Of a stretch of 10,001 bases of DNA, positions 1 through 5,505 are shown piece after piece. Made by a program: the position numbers and the translations under genes. Under the pieces are notes generated by a model, which ran no database searches, was not told the DNA's origin, and saw only the letters and a program-made list of their open reading frames with translations. Source of the stretch: Christiangramia sp. (GTDB taxonomy: Bacteria > Bacteroidota > Bacteroidia > Flavobacteriales > Flavobacteriaceae); NCBI GenBank assembly GCA_024644145.1, contig JAHELO010000032.1, positions 1 to 10,001 on the forward strand, in the 5' to 3' direction. Positions within the stretch are counted from its first letter, which is position 1; each line of letters opens with the position of its first letter.

Positions 1-305
1 TTTATTTCGGGAATAAAAGCCTTAGATTTAAGAAAGTGATTTCAGATTCGCGCTGTCCCAAAGGGAGAGGGGTAACCTGTATTTGGGCCGGTGAAGTTAA
101 AGTACTGGCAGAATTTTTTGAAAACGGTAAATATATAGGAGAAAAGGTTCTTTCCGGATCTAATATATCTCTTGCAGAGATTTATAATTCAGAAGATTTA
201 AGTATCGGGGAGATTAGTGTGTTACCCTATCCAAAAGTTGGAGTAAAAATAGAACCCGACGAATATATTCTGGGGATCACAGTTTCAGAAAAAACAGAGC
301 AATAG
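1..305 (+). CDS. C-terminal part of a small unrecognised protein (5' end outside window)
   Basis: The reading frame is open from base 3 (first full codon TAT) to a TAG at 303-305, with no stop upstream, so the true start lies left of the window. A GTG at 36 is in frame, but the coding pattern continues before it (…YFGNKSLRFKK), so I do not take it as the start. About 101 residues are visible. A central 'ISDSRCPKG…CIWAGE' stretch has two cysteines about nine residues apart, followed by alternating hydrophobic residues that suggest beta strands. This Cys/Trp pattern is familiar to me from small, often lipoprotein-like hypothetical proteins of Flavobacteriia, but I cannot assign a function. Any signal peptide or lipobox would be upstream and is not visible. 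The stop codon abuts the stop of the convergent gene on the other strand with no spacer. Confidence 0.75.
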   Translation, partial: YFGNKSLRFKKVISDSRCPKGRGVTCIWAGEVKVLAEFFENGKYIGEKVLSGSNISLAEIYNSEDLSIGEISVLPYPKVGVKIEPDEYILGITVSEKTEQ

Positions 306-455
306 TTAGTCACTGCATCCGCAGTTTGATACCCCGCAAGATCCTTCCTTTTTCTTGCCGCCTGGGAATGATGGTTTCCAAATGAATTTGGTAACCAGAT
401 AACCGGTAGCAAATATAAAGGTGGCAAAAACTAATATTTCCTGTAAAGTCTCCAT
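306..455 (-). CDS. FeoB-associated Cys-rich membrane peptide, 49 aa
   Basis: This is a small peptide that probably works with the FeoB iron channel in the inner membrane. The ATG at 455-453 starts a product beginning METLQEILVF, with one hydrophobic segment (about residues 5-26), a basic/Pro/Gly linker (WKPSFPGGKKK), and a cysteine-rich tail with C40, C45 and C47. This matches the general plan of the FeoB-associated Cys-rich family (one transmembrane helix plus a short Cys cluster). The frame stays open upstream to 614, but that extension overlaps the feoB 3' end and is its antiphase shadow, so I chose the internal ATG, 32 bases after the feoB stop. There is no clear ribosome binding site (TTAGAAAAC before ATG), which is normal for Bacteroidota. 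Known: such peptides are encoded after feoB in many bacteria. Inferred: the cysteines handle Fe(II) or redox contacts. The exact role is unsettled. Confidence 0.8.
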   Translation of the reverse strand: METLQEILVFATFIFATGYLVTKFIWKPSFPGGKKKEGSCGVSNCGCSD

Positions 456-487
456 GTTTTCTAAGTCGAATTTAGATCGATTCCTTA

Positions 488-2590
488 CTATTTCAAAAGC
501 TGGAAGGCTATAAGAGCGACCACATATGCAAAGGTACTCATTACCACCAATTGCAGAACCGGCCACTTCCAGGTGTTCGTTTCTCGTTTTACAATAGCTA
601 GCGTACTCATGCATTGCATGGCGAAAGCATAAAACAGTAATAAACTTACACCGCTGGCAAAGGTGAATAAAGGTCCTCCCAGAACCGGATTCGTTTCTGC
701 TGCCATGCGATTTTTAATAGTTTCCTCTTCATCGCTTCCTACGCTATAGATGGTGGCCAGGGTGCCTACAAACACCTCTCTGGCTGCAAAGGAACTTATG
801 ATCGCGATCCCAATTTTCCAGTCGTAACCTAATGGTGCCACAGCGGGTTCAATGCCTCTTCCCATGATCCCTATATAGGAATTCTTTAATTTATAAGAAG
901 CGATTTCTTCATCCAGTTCTTTTTCTGTAATGCTGTTCTCTGTATCATATTTAGCAGTTACGATCTGTTCGGCATTTTCAAAATCATCGCCCGGTCCGTA
1001 ACTAGCCAAAACCCATAGGATCACAGAGATGGCCAGGATTATTTTACCCGCACCAAATACAAAGGATTTGGTCTTTTCAACTACATTGATCGCCACATTT
1101 TTTATCATGGGTAATTTATAGTTGGGCATCTCGATGACAAAATAGCTCTTACTCTTTGTTTTCATGATCCTGTTTAGGATCCATGCTGAAAAAATCGCCA
1201 TTCCAAATCCGAGTAAATAAAGGATCATTAAGGTGATACCCTGCAGGTTCAGTCCTGCAAAGGTCCTGTCTGGAATCACCAGGGCAATTATAATAAGGTA
1301 AACCGGTAATCGTGCTGAACAAGTCGTGAAAGGCACTACAAGAATAGTAATTAATCGTTCCTTCCAGTTTTCAATATTTCTTGTGGCCATAACTGCAGGG
1401 ATGGCACAGGCAGTACCCGAAACAAGGGGCACTACGCTTTTACCGCTGAGGCCGAAACGCCGCATTATACGGTCCATTAGAAATACCACCCGGCTCATAT
1501 ATCCCGATTCTTCCAGAATGGAAATAAACAGGAAAAGAAAAGCAATCTGGGGAATAAAAATTACGATGCCGCCCAGTCCGGGTACGATTCCTTCGGCTAT
1601 AAGATTGGTAAAAGCCCCCTGCGGGAAAGTGTCCTTTGTCCATTCGCTCAGGGATGCGAATGCAGCATCTATCATATCCATCGGGTAGCTGGACCAGCTG
1701 TAAATTGCCTGGAATATCAAAAGAAGGATTCCAAAAAATATAACATAACCCCAGACTTTATGGGTGAGGATCCTGTCCAGCCTTGATCTAAGATCTGTAG
1801 CCGCCTTTTTATCTATCACCAGAGTTTCTTTAAGAACCCCGTTGATGAATTGATATCTTAAAATGGTTTCTTTTTGCTGAAGCCGTTTAAGGTCACTTAT
1901 AGATTTCGTGCTGAAATCTGAATTCTTTTTAACTTCCCCCCGGTTGATATTACCAAAATTAACATCCTGAGTAATTACCAGCCATAATTTATAAAGAGAC
2001 TGGTTAGGGAAAGCTTTGCGCAGATTCCCGAAGTATTCGGGATCTATGATCGATGCATTTACACAAGGATCTATAGAGATATGTCTGTGGTTTAAAATTA
2101 GATCTTTCAGGTAGTCAATACCCATACGTTTACGGGCACTTATTAGTGCGATCTTGGTTTTAAGGCGTTCTTCCAGAAGTTCCACATCCAGGGTAATACC
2201 CTTTCGATCCATCCTGTCTGCCATATTAATAGCTAGAATGGTGGGAATTCCCAAATCTTTTATCTGGGTGAAAAGAAGAAGATTTCTTTTCAGGTTTTCC
2301 ACATCGCTAACTACAACCGCAACATCTGGAAAATCCTTATCATTTTTATTTAGTAATAGTTCAATTACTACATTCTCGTCAAAAGAAGAAGCGTTCAAGC
2401 TATATGTGCCGGGAAGGTCCAGTATATGAGCCTTAAGACCCCGGGGAAGCTTACAAATACCTTCTTTTTTCTCAACCGTGATCCCGGGATAATTTCCAAC
2501 CTTCTGGTTAAGGCCGGTTAACTGATTAAATACAGAAGTCTTACCGGTGTTGGGATTTCCTATTAAAGCAACATTAATTTGCTTACCCAT
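488..2590 (-). CDS. feoB: FeoB ferrous iron transporter (GTPase-coupled), 700 aa
   Basis: FeoB is the inner-membrane Fe(II) importer. The N-terminal G domain is complete: G1 GNPNTGKT (11-18), the switch region with GNYPGIT (32-38), G3 DLPG (58-61), G4 NMAD (122-125) and G5 SAR (151-153). A linker/helical region follows (about 170-275), then the membrane domain from about 281 to the end. The two 'gate' regions carry the expected motifs: GYMSRVVFLMDR (363-374), SGTACAIPA (391-399, Cys395), PFTTCSARLPVY (420-431, Cys424), and a third conserved cysteine at FAMQCMSTLA (Cys660), matching the three membrane cysteines known in E. coli FeoB. A hydrophilic, acidic loop at about 532-572 separates late helices. 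The length of 700 is within the usual range, a little shorter than E. coli FeoB (773). The ATG sits one base after the feoA stop (TAATATG), so translation is probably coupled. Regulation most likely comes from the promoter before feoA. All key residues look intact. Confidence 0.97.
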   Translation of the reverse strand: MGKQINVALIGNPNTGKTSVFNQLTGLNQKVGNYPGITVEKKEGICKLPRGLKAHILDLPGTYSLNASSFDENVVIELLLNKNDKDFPDVAVVVSDVENLKRNLLLFTQIKDLGIPTILAINMADRMDRKGITLDVELLEERLKTKIALISARKRMGIDYLKDLILNHRHISIDPCVNASIIDPEYFGNLRKAFPNQSLYKLWLVITQDVNFGNINRGEVKKNSDFSTKSISDLKRLQQKETILRYQFINGVLKETLVIDKKAATDLRSRLDRILTHKVWGYVIFFGILLLIFQAIYSWSSYPMDMIDAAFASLSEWTKDTFPQGAFTNLIAEGIVPGLGGIVIFIPQIAFLFLFISILEESGYMSRVVFLMDRIMRRFGLSGKSVVPLVSGTACAIPAVMATRNIENWKERLITILVVPFTTCSARLPVYLIIIALVIPDRTFAGLNLQGITLMILYLLGFGMAIFSAWILNRIMKTKSKSYFVIEMPNYKLPMIKNVAINVVEKTKSFVFGAGKIILAISVILWVLASYGPGDDFENAEQIVTAKYDTENSITEKELDEEIASYKLKNSYIGIMGRGIEPAVAPLGYDWKIGIAIISSFAAREVFVGTLATIYSVGSDEEETIKNRMAAETNPVLGGPLFTFASGVSLLLFYAFAMQCMSTLAIVKRETNTWKWPVLQLVVMSTFAYVVALIAFQLLK

Positions 2591-2591
2591 A

Positions 2592-2822
2592 TTAGCCTAT
2601 TAATTCAATTTCTATTAGCAGAGCTGTTTCTTTTCTAATGGCCAGATGGCTTCCGTTAATATTGAGATACATAGGATCCTGAAACGGCGCGGTTTGAACA
2701 AGCTCTACTTCGTTCCCGGGAAGGCAACCCATTTCCAGAAGCTTAAGAGGTACCATATCTGCCGAGAATTCCTTTATAATCCCCCGCTGACCTCTCCGTA
2801 AATTAGCAACCGTCACCTTCAC
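2592..2822 (-). CDS. feoA: FeoA, SH3-like partner of FeoB, 76 aa
   Basis: This is a small cytoplasmic beta-barrel (SH3-like) protein that supports FeoB-mediated Fe(II) uptake. The sequence shows the family pattern: a start with LRRGQRGIIKEF, a central LLEMGCLPGNEVELV (the 'MG…PG..V' turn seen across FeoA and the DtxR C-terminal domain), and a C-terminal 'AIRKETALLIEIE' strand pair. Its length of 76 is normal (E. coli FeoA has 75). The start is a GTG at 2822-2820. A stop (TAA) lies only two codons upstream in frame and no ATG fits the conserved N-terminus, so GTG is the best choice. It is the first gene of the feoA-feoB-Cys-rich peptide unit. It follows the SCO1 gene on the same strand with a 74-base gap that holds a separate promoter. 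Confidence 0.95.
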   Translation of the reverse strand: MKVTVANLRRGQRGIIKEFSADMVPLKLLEMGCLPGNEVELVQTAPFQDPMYLNINGSHLAIRKETALLIEIELIG

Positions 2823-2828
2823 TTTTTA

Positions 2829-2845
2829 TTTAGATTGATTTTAAA
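2829..2845. promoter_or_regulatory. Imperfect palindrome before feoA, candidate metalloregulator operator
   Basis: The 17-base element TTTAGATTGATTTTAAA matches its own reverse complement at 12 of 16 non-central positions (outer TTTA/TAAA arms perfect). It lies 5 bases downstream of the -7 element of the feoA promoter, so it should cover the transcription start, a standard position for a repressor. Iron uptake genes are usually controlled by Fur- or DtxR-family repressors. Which of these would bind here is not shown by the sequence, and the region is A/T-rich, so a chance palindrome is possible. Confidence 0.35.
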
Positions 2846-2850
2846 CAAGG

Positions 2851-2880
2851 CAAAAGTAATGGAATTTAGAGCAATACAAA
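2851..2880 (-). promoter_or_regulatory. Bacteroidota-type promoter of feoAB
   Basis: On the minus strand there is TTTG (2880-2877), an 18-base spacer, then TACTTTTG (2858-2851), a full match to the TAnnTTTG -7 consensus of the Bacteroidota housekeeping sigma factor. The expected start is about 2844-2847, giving a leader of roughly 22-25 bases to the feoA GTG. The same -7 octamer and spacer length recur before the RseP gene at 3670-3699. Confidence 0.65.
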
Positions 2881-2896
2881 AGTTAAAGAGGGTAAA

Positions 2897-3571
2897 TTAT
2901 TGGCGATACTCAGCCTTCAGCACTTGAAGGTCGTGCATAAGGTCTTTTATGGCCTCCGGGTTGGTGCCATCGTAGAAGCCACGTATCTGCCGTTTCTTAT
3001 CTACGAGGATAAAATTCTCTGTATGTATCATATCATATGGACCGCCGTCCCCGGTAGATTTGGTGGCCAGATAGGATTTTCGTGCAAGATCATAGATCTC
3101 CTTTTTATTGCCGGTAACCAGGTTCCATTTATTATCAATTACTCCAGTTTCCTGCGCATACTTCTTTAAGACCGGAACACTATCCGCAACAGGGAAAACG
3201 GTATGAGATAGTAAAAGAACTTCTTCGTCGTTTTTGATCTTCTCCTGAATCTTAATCATATGATCTGTCATAATCGGGCAGATGGTTAAGCATGTGGTAA
3301 AAAAGAAATCGGCTATATAGATCTTGTCTTTATAATATTCCTGCGTTATCGTATCCCCATTTTGATTAATCAGTTTAAAATCTGCTATTTTATGATATTT
3401 CCTTACGTATTGCATGGTGGAGTCCACCAGTTCTGCATTTACCATATCGGGTTGGTAAACAGGAAGTCGCTCTTCAGGCTTTAATAAAGTATAGATAACA
3501 AATATTATTATTACCGAAAGGATGAAGAATACTATGGCAAAGGTTTTGTATCGAGCAAAAAACTTGAGCAT
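2897..3571 (-). CDS. SCO1/SenC/PrrC-family copper protein, 224 aa
   Basis: This is a thioredoxin-fold, membrane-anchored protein facing the periplasm. In this family it delivers copper to, or keeps reduced, the CuA site of cytochrome c oxidase. An uncleaved N-terminal anchor runs over about residues 9-30 (FAIVFFILSVIIIFVIYTLL). The copper ligands are visible: C94 and C98 in the CxxxC motif TTCLTICP, and H183 in IHTENFILVD. The 'SHTVFP…DSVPVLKKYA' segment replaces the 'SVDPERDTP' of proteobacterial SCO1, which I believe is usual for Bacteroidota. The length is typical. The ATG at 3571 is followed directly by the anchor, and no other start fits better. No oxidase gene is in view, so the link to cytochrome oxidase comes from the family. 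It lies upstream of feoA on the same strand with no terminator between, so read-through into feo is possible. Confidence 0.92.
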   Translation of the reverse strand: MLKFFARYKTFAIVFFILSVIIIFVIYTLLKPEERLPVYQPDMVNAELVDSTMQYVRKYHKIADFKLINQNGDTITQEYYKDKIYIADFFFTTCLTICPIMTDHMIKIQEKIKNDEEVLLLSHTVFPVADSVPVLKKYAQETGVIDNKWNLVTGNKKEIYDLARKSYLATKSTGDGGPYDMIHTENFILVDKKRQIRGFYDGTNPEAIKDLMHDLQVLKAEYRQ

Positions 3572-3588
3572 AGGGTTTTAAATTTCTG

Positions 3589-3617
3589 CAAAGTTATGGC
3601 CTGTAGATTTATTACAG
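3589..3617 (-). promoter_or_regulatory. Probable promoter of the SCO1-family gene
   Basis: On the minus strand TAACTTTG (3596-3589) matches TAnnTTTG exactly. Eighteen bases further upstream there is only CTG (3617-3615) where TTTG is expected, so the -33 part is weak. The start would fall near 3583-3585, leaving a leader of about 12-14 bases. The weak -33 suggests that an activator may be needed. Confidence 0.45.
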
Positions 3618-3618
3618 G
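3600..3618. repeat. Perfect 6-7-6 inverted repeat in the SCO1/rseP divergent region
   Basis: CCTGTA (3600-3605) and TACAGG (3613-3618) are perfect inverted arms around a 7-base A/T-rich spacer. The repeat fills the gap between the -7 element of the SCO1 gene and its weak -33, so a protein bound here could activate or block that promoter. With 6-base arms it could also be chance. Confidence 0.4.
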
Positions 3619-3669
3619 AATTCTGTTCATGAAATTTTTGGATTGGATAAATCACTTGAAACTTAAACT

Positions 3670-3699
3670 TTTGTAGGAGCTTATAAAAACTTACTTTTG
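3670..3699 (+). promoter_or_regulatory. Bacteroidota-type promoter of the RseP gene
   Basis: TTTG (3670-3673), an 18-base spacer and TACTTTTG (3692-3699) form a full match to the Bacteroidota promoter pattern, 26 bases before the ATG. The -7 octamer is identical to that of feoA. Transcription should start at about 3703-3706. Confidence 0.65.
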
Positions 3700-3725
3700 T
3701 GCGATTTTAAAATTGAAGTTACCTG

Positions 3726-5042
3726 ATGGATCCATTTTTAGTAAAAGCCATACAATTAATATTAAGCCTGTCCTTTTTGATCGTTCTTCACGAATTAGGT
3801 CACTTTATTCCGGCAAAACTTTTTAAAACCAGAGTAGAGAAGTTCTTTTTATTCTTTGATGTAAAGTTTGCCCTTTTCAAGAAAAAGATTGGTGGTACTG
3901 TATATGGAATCGGCTGGTTGCCACTTGGCGGTTACGTGAAGATCGCGGGAATGATAGATGAAAGCATGGATAAGGAGCAGATGGCGTTACCTCCTAAAGA
4001 ATGGGAATTCAGGAGTAAACCGGCCTGGCAACGACTTATCATTATGCTTGGTGGGGTGACCGTAAACCTTGTTCTTGGTTTTCTTATCTACATGATGATC
4101 ATGTTTGTATGGGGTACGGCCTATGTTGGGCCTGAGGAAATGCCAGAGGGTTTTGCGGTAGCCGATACTTTTAAAGAATATGGGTTTGAGGATGGAGACC
4201 GGATTCTTGCGGTAAACGGAAAGGATTTTGAAAACAGCCTGGATATTAACAAGCATCTTTTCATGAGAGATGTGGAAAATATTACGGTGCTACATGAAAA
4301 TGGTGAAGAAGAAACTATCTCTGTTCCGGAAGAAATTGGCGTAAAAATGTTCGAGCAGGGAATTATGCAACCTTTTGTACCAATCATGGCGCCGGTACTG
4401 GATTCAGTTCCACCGGGACTGGCTGCAGAAAAGGCCGGGCTTAGGAAAGGGGATAAGCTTATTTCTCTTAATAATACTGAAATAGGATACTGGCATGAAC
4501 TTGCACCGGTTTCAGCAGAAAATAAAAACAAGGAAGTAGAACTGGTTTATGAAAGAGATGGTGAAATTAAGTCTACCACTATTACTCCAGATGATGAAGG
4601 GAAGCTAGGCTTTATTAAAACATATGATTTTGATATTCAGAGAAAGGAATATGGATTTCTGCAAAGTATAAGCAAAGGATTTGATTACGGTTACTGGACC
4701 CTGCGTGATTATGTGTATCAGTTTAAATATGTGTTTACCAAAAAGGGAGCTTCTCAGCTGGGTGGTTTTGGAGCTATTGGAGGATTGTTTCCAGATACAT
4801 GGAACTGGGCCGGATTCTGGCATACAACAGCATTGTTATCTATCATCCTTGCATTTATGAACATTCTGCCAATTCCTGCTTTAGATGGAGGTCATGTGAT
4901 GTTCCTTCTTTACGAGATGGTCACTGGCCGTAAGCCTAATGATAAGTTTATGGAGATCGCGCAAATGGTTGGGTTTTTCCTTCTTATTGCCCTTGTTCTT
5001 TATGCCAACGGAAATGATATCTATCGCTGGTTATTTAATTAA
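3726..5042 (+). CDS. rseP: RseP-type site-2 zinc metalloprotease, 438 aa
   Basis: This is an intramembrane protease that cuts transmembrane substrates such as anti-sigma factors or remnant signal peptides, in the inner membrane. The zinc site HELGH is at residues 22-26, in the first membrane helix (about 8-27). The third ligand motif NILPIPALDGGH is at 379-390 (Asp387). A conserved membrane segment follows 'PAWQRLIIMLGGVTVNLVLGF' at about 98-130. Two PDZ-like regions lie in the periplasmic part: about 145-200 (FEDGDRILAVNG) and about 215-290 (AAEKAGLRKGDKLISLNN). A last helix is at about 408-428. The length of 438 is normal (E. coli RseP has 450). No anti-sigma/sigma pair or bam gene is adjacent, so its substrate here is unknown. 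It is flanked by its own promoter and terminator and is probably monocistronic. I see no missing active-site residue. Confidence 0.96.
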   Translation: MDPFLVKAIQLILSLSFLIVLHELGHFIPAKLFKTRVEKFFLFFDVKFALFKKKIGGTVYGIGWLPLGGYVKIAGMIDESMDKEQMALPPKEWEFRSKPAWQRLIIMLGGVTVNLVLGFLIYMMIMFVWGTAYVGPEEMPEGFAVADTFKEYGFEDGDRILAVNGKDFENSLDINKHLFMRDVENITVLHENGEEETISVPEEIGVKMFEQGIMQPFVPIMAPVLDSVPPGLAAEKAGLRKGDKLISLNNTEIGYWHELAPVSAENKNKEVELVYERDGEIKSTTITPDDEGKLGFIKTYDFDIQRKEYGFLQSISKGFDYGYWTLRDYVYQFKYVFTKKGASQLGGFGAIGGLFPDTWNWAGFWHTTALLSIILAFMNILPIPALDGGHVMFLLYEMVTGRKPNDKFMEIAQMVGFFLLIALVLYANGNDIYRWLFN

Positions 5043-5063
5043 TATATAACTTAGTTTAACATT

Positions 5064-5095
5064 AAAAAAAGCAGCACTACGGTGTTGCTTTTTTT
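5064..5095 (+). terminator. Intrinsic terminator of the RseP gene, UACG tetraloop
   Basis: Stem GCAGCAC (5071-5077) pairs with GTGTTGC (5082-5088), with one G-U pair, around a TACG loop closed by C-G. This is the very stable C(UACG)G tetraloop type. A run of seven A before and seven T after extends the pairing and gives the U tract. It lies 22 bases after the stop. Confidence 0.9.
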
Positions 5096-5218
5096 ATTTT
5101 GAGGTCATTTTAATATTTGTTGTATGAAAAATTACGTAGGTAATTTCTCCTAAAATATTGACTGCCCGATAGATTCATTTTAATCAGAAAATTCCCTGAA
5201 AAAAAATCGAAAAAATCT

Positions 5219-5250
5219 TTTGACGGCATTTAAAAATTGATTTATATTTG
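5219..5250 (+). promoter_or_regulatory. Promoter of tRNA-Asn
   Basis: TTTG (5219-5222), a 20-base spacer and TATATTTG (5243-5250) fully match the Bacteroidota promoter pattern. The start would be about 5254-5257, some 17-20 bases before the mature tRNA 5' end. Confidence 0.75.
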
Positions 5251-5273
5251 CAACCGCTTACAAAGCAAAACAG

Positions 5274-5347
5274 TCCTCCTTAGCTCAGTTGGTTAGAGCA
5301 TCTGACTGTTAATCAGAGGGTCCTTGGTTCGAGCCCAAGAGGAGGAG
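5274..5347 (+). tRNA. tRNA-Asn (anticodon GUU)
   Basis: A full cloverleaf can be drawn. The acceptor TCCTCCT (5274-5280) pairs with AGGAGGA (5340-5346). The D stem GCTC/GAGC is 5283-5286/5296-5299, and the anticodon stem TCTGA/TCAGA is 5301-5305/5313-5317 around CTGTTAA with GTT at 5308-5310. The variable loop GGGTC precedes the T stem CTTGG/CCAAG (5323-5327/5335-5339), whose loop is TTCGAGC. All stems are perfectly paired. The discriminator is G (5347), as expected for Asn. The 3' CCA is not encoded (the next bases are CAA), so it must be added by the CCA-adding enzyme. The gene stands alone between its own promoter and terminator. Confidence 0.97.
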
Positions 5348-5352
5348 CAAAC

Positions 5353-5383
5353 AAAGCCATTCGTTTTTACGGATGGCTTTTTT
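5353..5383 (+). terminator. Intrinsic terminator after tRNA-Asn
   Basis: AAAGCCATTCG (5353-5363) pairs with CGGATGGCTTT (5370-5380), with one G-U pair, around a six-base loop (5364-5369). Six T follow the GC part of the stem (5378-5383). It begins 6 bases after the tRNA. Confidence 0.9.
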
Positions 5384-5505
5384 GTTTTATGCTCATTCCT
5401 ATTAAGCTGTTATAGATATTTTATTCTATTTTTGGCCCGTAATTTAATTTAACCTGGATAAAGTAGTTTCATAGCTATTTGAATATTTATTTAAACAAAT
5501 AAAGA
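5384..5505 (+). other. Leader region of the PiT gene
   Basis: This 122-base gene-free stretch must hold the promoter of the phosphate transporter. I find TTTG at 5431-5434 but no TAnnTTTG at the right distance; TATTTG at 5476-5481 is only a partial match. Right before the ATG, TTTATTT (5486-5492) and AAATAAA (5497-5503) form a 7-base A/T-only inverted repeat with loop AAAC, sitting over the ribosome landing zone. No Shine-Dalgarno sequence is visible. Weak core promoter elements would fit a gene that needs an activator, but this is inference. Confidence 0.4.

Noticed and set aside
36..38. GTG at 36 as the start of the left-edge gene.
   Set aside because: The frame is open and protein-like back to the window edge, and starting at 36 would leave no signal peptide or N-terminal strand. 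A partial gene is more likely.
312..327. Small hairpin ACTGC-ATCC-GCAGT as a terminator for the left-edge gene.
   Set aside because: It has only a 5-base stem with no real T run (TTTG). It arises from the Cys codons at the end of the convergent small gene.
336..358. Inverted repeat GCAAGA…TCTTGC.
   Set aside because: Six-base arms with an 11-base loop inside a coding sequence; easily chance, and not followed by a T tract on either strand.
456..614. Upstream extension of the Cys-rich peptide frame to 614 (102 residues).
   Set aside because: It lies inside the feoB 3' coding part in another frame, and the extra residues look unlike the family. The internal ATG at 455 gives the expected helix-plus-Cys layout.
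1326..1688. 120-codon + strand open frame opposite feoB.
   Set aside because: It is a shadow of the strongly conserved feoB gate region, with an Arg/Ile/Pro-rich composition and no homology I can see.
4121..4531. 136-codon - strand open frame opposite the RseP PDZ region.
   Set aside because: Serine/proline-rich shadow translation; the + strand PDZ motifs are intact.
5124..5153. Nine-codon ORF (MKNYVGNFS) before the tRNA as a leader peptide.
   Set aside because: No gene downstream to regulate in that way, no start signal, and a length expected by chance.
5348..5350. Encoded 3' CCA of the tRNA.
   Set aside because: The bases after the discriminator G are CAA, so CCA is not encoded.
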